Shown in pieces: positions 7,796 through 8,601 of a stretch of DNA of 8,601 nt. Within the stretch, counting starts at the first letter, position 1, and each line of letters opens with the position of its first letter. Below the pieces are notes generated by a model, which did no database searches, was not told the DNA's origin, and saw nothing but the letters and a program-made list of their open reading frames with translations. Position numbers and translations under genes: made by a program. The stretch spans positions 1-8,601 of the forward strand of contig DTXR01000699.1 of NCBI GenBank assembly GCA_012962365.1, written 5' to 3'. This DNA is from Chromatiaceae bacterium (GTDB lineage: Bacteria > Pseudomonadota > Gammaproteobacteria > Chromatiales > Chromatiaceae).

Positions 7796-8299
7796 CTAAC
7801 GAATTTCCTCGATGGAAAACTTCTTGTCTAGAATGGTAGGAGTGAGTAATGCATACCCCTGCTGCTGCCAATGACCAAGTTCGGTAATGGCGGACGGCAC
7901 CACTTCGATGAAATCCTGAAAATCTTCGACACGATAACCATAATCTGCCGCAGCCAGGCCACAGACCCGGAACTTCACCCCCAGGCTGGCGTAATAACCC
8001 ATGCGCCCCACGGCTTCTGCATACTTCTTGTGATTGGACTTGGCCACAGTCACGATTTCCGTACCGTGAATCACGACCACGATGTCCATGAACTCGGGCG
8101 CCATATCATAGGGCGATTCCATGAGCGGATTCATGTAGGATCGCAGCCAGAACAACGCGCTGTTGATATGCTGCGGATCATCGAAATAGAAATCAAAAAC
8201 CACTTTCGGATCTGCATAGGGGGTATCGACCCGTTTACCGGCCAGCGTATTGCCAGACAGGCTGAACAACAGCAGTGCCGCAAGAATTCTGATGAACAT
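7796..8299 (-). CDS. Secreted DsrE-family protein
   Basis: Predicted periplasmic protein of the DsrE/DsrF-like (PF02635-type) fold, a group that includes sulfur-relay proteins; no specific reaction can be assigned. I chose the ATG at 8299 (167 residues) over the upstream in-frame ATG at 8329. A strong GAGGAG (complement of 8307-8312) lies 7 nt before it, and the product then starts with a clean signal peptide, MFIRILAALLLFSLSGNTLA, with likely cleavage after A20. The fold's markers are the strand-turn MDIVVVIHGTEI at 71-82, the helix AEAVGRMGYYASLGVKFRVCG at 94-114, and the family's C-terminal block VVPSAITELGHWQQQGYALL. C113 is the only cysteine in the mature protein, at the position where active-site or persulfide-carrying cysteines occur in some relatives. 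It is encoded 66 bp upstream of relA on the same strand. The family call is fairly secure; the role is unknown. Confidence 0.85.
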   Translation of the reverse strand: MFIRILAALLLFSLSGNTLAGKRVDTPYADPKVVFDFYFDDPQHINSALFWLRSYMNPLMESPYDMAPEFMDIVVVIHGTEIVTVAKSNHKKYAEAVGRMGYYASLGVKFRVCGLAAADYGYRVEDFQDFIEVVPSAITELGHWQQQGYALLTPTILDKKFSIEEIR

Positions 8300-8306
8300 A
8301 GTCTTT

Positions 8307-8312
8307 CTCCTC
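8307..8312 (-). promoter_or_regulatory. Ribosome binding site deciding the DsrE-like gene start
   Basis: GAGGAG on the minus strand, 7 nt before the ATG at 8299. It lies downstream of the alternative ATG at 8329 and so argues for the shorter reading, whose N-terminus is also the better signal peptide. Confidence 0.75.
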
Positions 8313-8339
8313 GGGAAGGGACATTTCAAGTCTAGACCA

Positions 8340-8366
8340 AATATCGTTGCCTAACAGAGTTGTAAA
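8340..8366 (-). promoter_or_regulatory. Candidate sigma-70-like promoter for the DsrE-like gene
   Basis: On the minus strand, TTTACA (complement of 8361-8366; 5 of 6 to TTGACA) is followed after 15 bp by GATATT (complement of 8340-8345; 4 of 6 to TATAAT). The spacing is shorter than the ideal 17 bp, so the match is moderate at best. It would give a leader of roughly 35 nt before the ATG at 8299. Confidence 0.3.
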
Positions 8367-8367
8367 G

Positions 8368-8386
8368 CGCCGAATCCCGTTCGGTG
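8368..8386. repeat. Short inverted repeat in the divergent spacer
   Basis: The sequence CGCCGAA-TCCCG-TTCGGTG forms a 7-bp stem (six Watson-Crick pairs and one G-T) around a 5-nt loop. It lies between the divergent DsrE-like and carrier-domain genes, just upstream of the candidate -35 of the former. It could be an operator half-site pair or a small hairpin. There is no U-run after it in either direction, so it is unlikely to be an intrinsic terminator. Confidence 0.4.
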
Positions 8387-8426
8387 GCAAATTCTGTTTC
8401 TTCGCGCTACCCTGATAAAAGCAGTC

Positions 8427-8430
8427 GGAG
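8427..8430 (+). promoter_or_regulatory. Ribosome binding site deciding the start of the carrier-domain gene
   Basis: GGAG sits 7 nt before the ATG at 8438 but only 1 nt before the in-frame ATG at 8432. Normal spacing therefore favours 8438. Confidence 0.6.
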
Positions 8431-8437
8431 AATGGAC

Positions 8438-8601
8438 ATGCATGACAGAGCAAACCAGGCACCAGAAGACCACAGCAGCGAACTGATACTGCTGGAAATC
8501 GCCAGTACCCTTGCCAGGGAATTGCACGCCGGTTATGCACAGGGCCGGCCTGTCACACTGGATAGCAACCTTGAACACGACCTGGGATTCGATAGCCTCT
8601 C
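8438..8601 (+). CDS. Acyl-carrier (phosphopantetheine-binding) domain protein, partial, cut by right edge
   Basis: N-terminal part of a protein that starts with an acyl carrier type domain. I translated it by hand; 54 complete codons are visible. The reading frame gives a helix (LILLEIASTLARELHAGYAQG), then VTLDSNLEHDLGFDSL, which is the 4'-phosphopantetheine attachment motif (usual form DLG-x-DSL); S53 counted from the ATG at 8438 is the expected modified serine. The serine lies later than in a standard FabD/FabF-type ACP (around residue 36), and the helix carries an extra charged tail (MHDRANQAPEDHSSE). This suits the leading carrier domain of a larger multidomain protein (for example AMP-ligase or NRPS/PKS-like), but a stand-alone ACP is possible. 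It is read divergently from the DsrE-like gene. The carrier domain is well supported; the rest of the protein cannot be known from this window. Confidence 0.8.
   Translation, partial: MHDRANQAPEDHSSELILLEIASTLARELHAGYAQGRPVTLDSNLEHDLGFDSL

Noticed and set aside
8300..8329. Ten-residue N-terminal extension of the DsrE-like protein from the ATG at 8329.
   Set aside because: The strong GAGGAG lies between this ATG and the next one, and the extension would put charged and proline residues before an otherwise clean signal peptide.
8383..8400. Sigma-54 promoter suggested by TGGCA before the carrier-domain gene.
   Set aside because: The required GC at the -12 position, ten bases after the GG, is absent.

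Overview
The window looks like ordinary chromosomal DNA of a moderately GC-rich gammaproteobacterium. The gene complement supports this: a YadGH-type ABC-2 exporter, a YfcA-type TauE/SafE permease, and a long RelA that carries the EFDD motif and a decayed hydrolase site, a pattern typical of beta/gammaproteobacterial monofunctional RelA. A secreted DsrE-like protein, a TauE/SafE permease and molybdate uptake genes would suit a sulfur-oxidising lineage, but that lifestyle is inference only.

Layout from left to right. Positions 1-1599 (minus strand) hold an ABC-2 exporter: the ATPase (yadG-like) followed, with a 4-bp overlap, by the permease (yadH-like), which runs off the left edge. A 48-bp divergent gap separates it from a plus-strand run of five genes at 1648-5557: yfcA-like permease, all-alpha dUTP diphosphatase, modA, modB and modC. 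Their gaps are 33 bp, 3 bp, a 4-bp overlap and a 4-bp overlap, so at least dut-modABC are probably co-transcribed. modC ends exactly where the convergent relA ends, and their two stop codons sit side by side in one TGATCA palindrome. relA (5558-7729, minus) is preceded on the same strand, 66 bp away, by a small secreted DsrE-family protein (7796-8299). A 138-bp divergent spacer follows, then the start of a plus-strand gene that opens with an acyl-carrier-type 4'-phosphopantetheine domain and is cut by the right edge.

Functionally, ModABC would import molybdate (or tungstate), the dUTPase cleans the nucleotide pool, RelA makes (p)ppGpp on stalled ribosomes, and YadGH exports an unknown substrate. 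The DsrE-like protein and the carrier-domain protein have no assignable pathway from this window. Coding density is very high: no gene-free stretch exceeds 140 bp, and I see no tRNA, rRNA, CRISPR array, insertion sequence or clear intrinsic terminator. I find no convincing undescribed multi-gene system. The points most worth a second look are the carrier-domain gene cut at the right edge, the secreted single-cysteine DsrE protein beside relA, and the dUTPase gene placed directly in front of modA.
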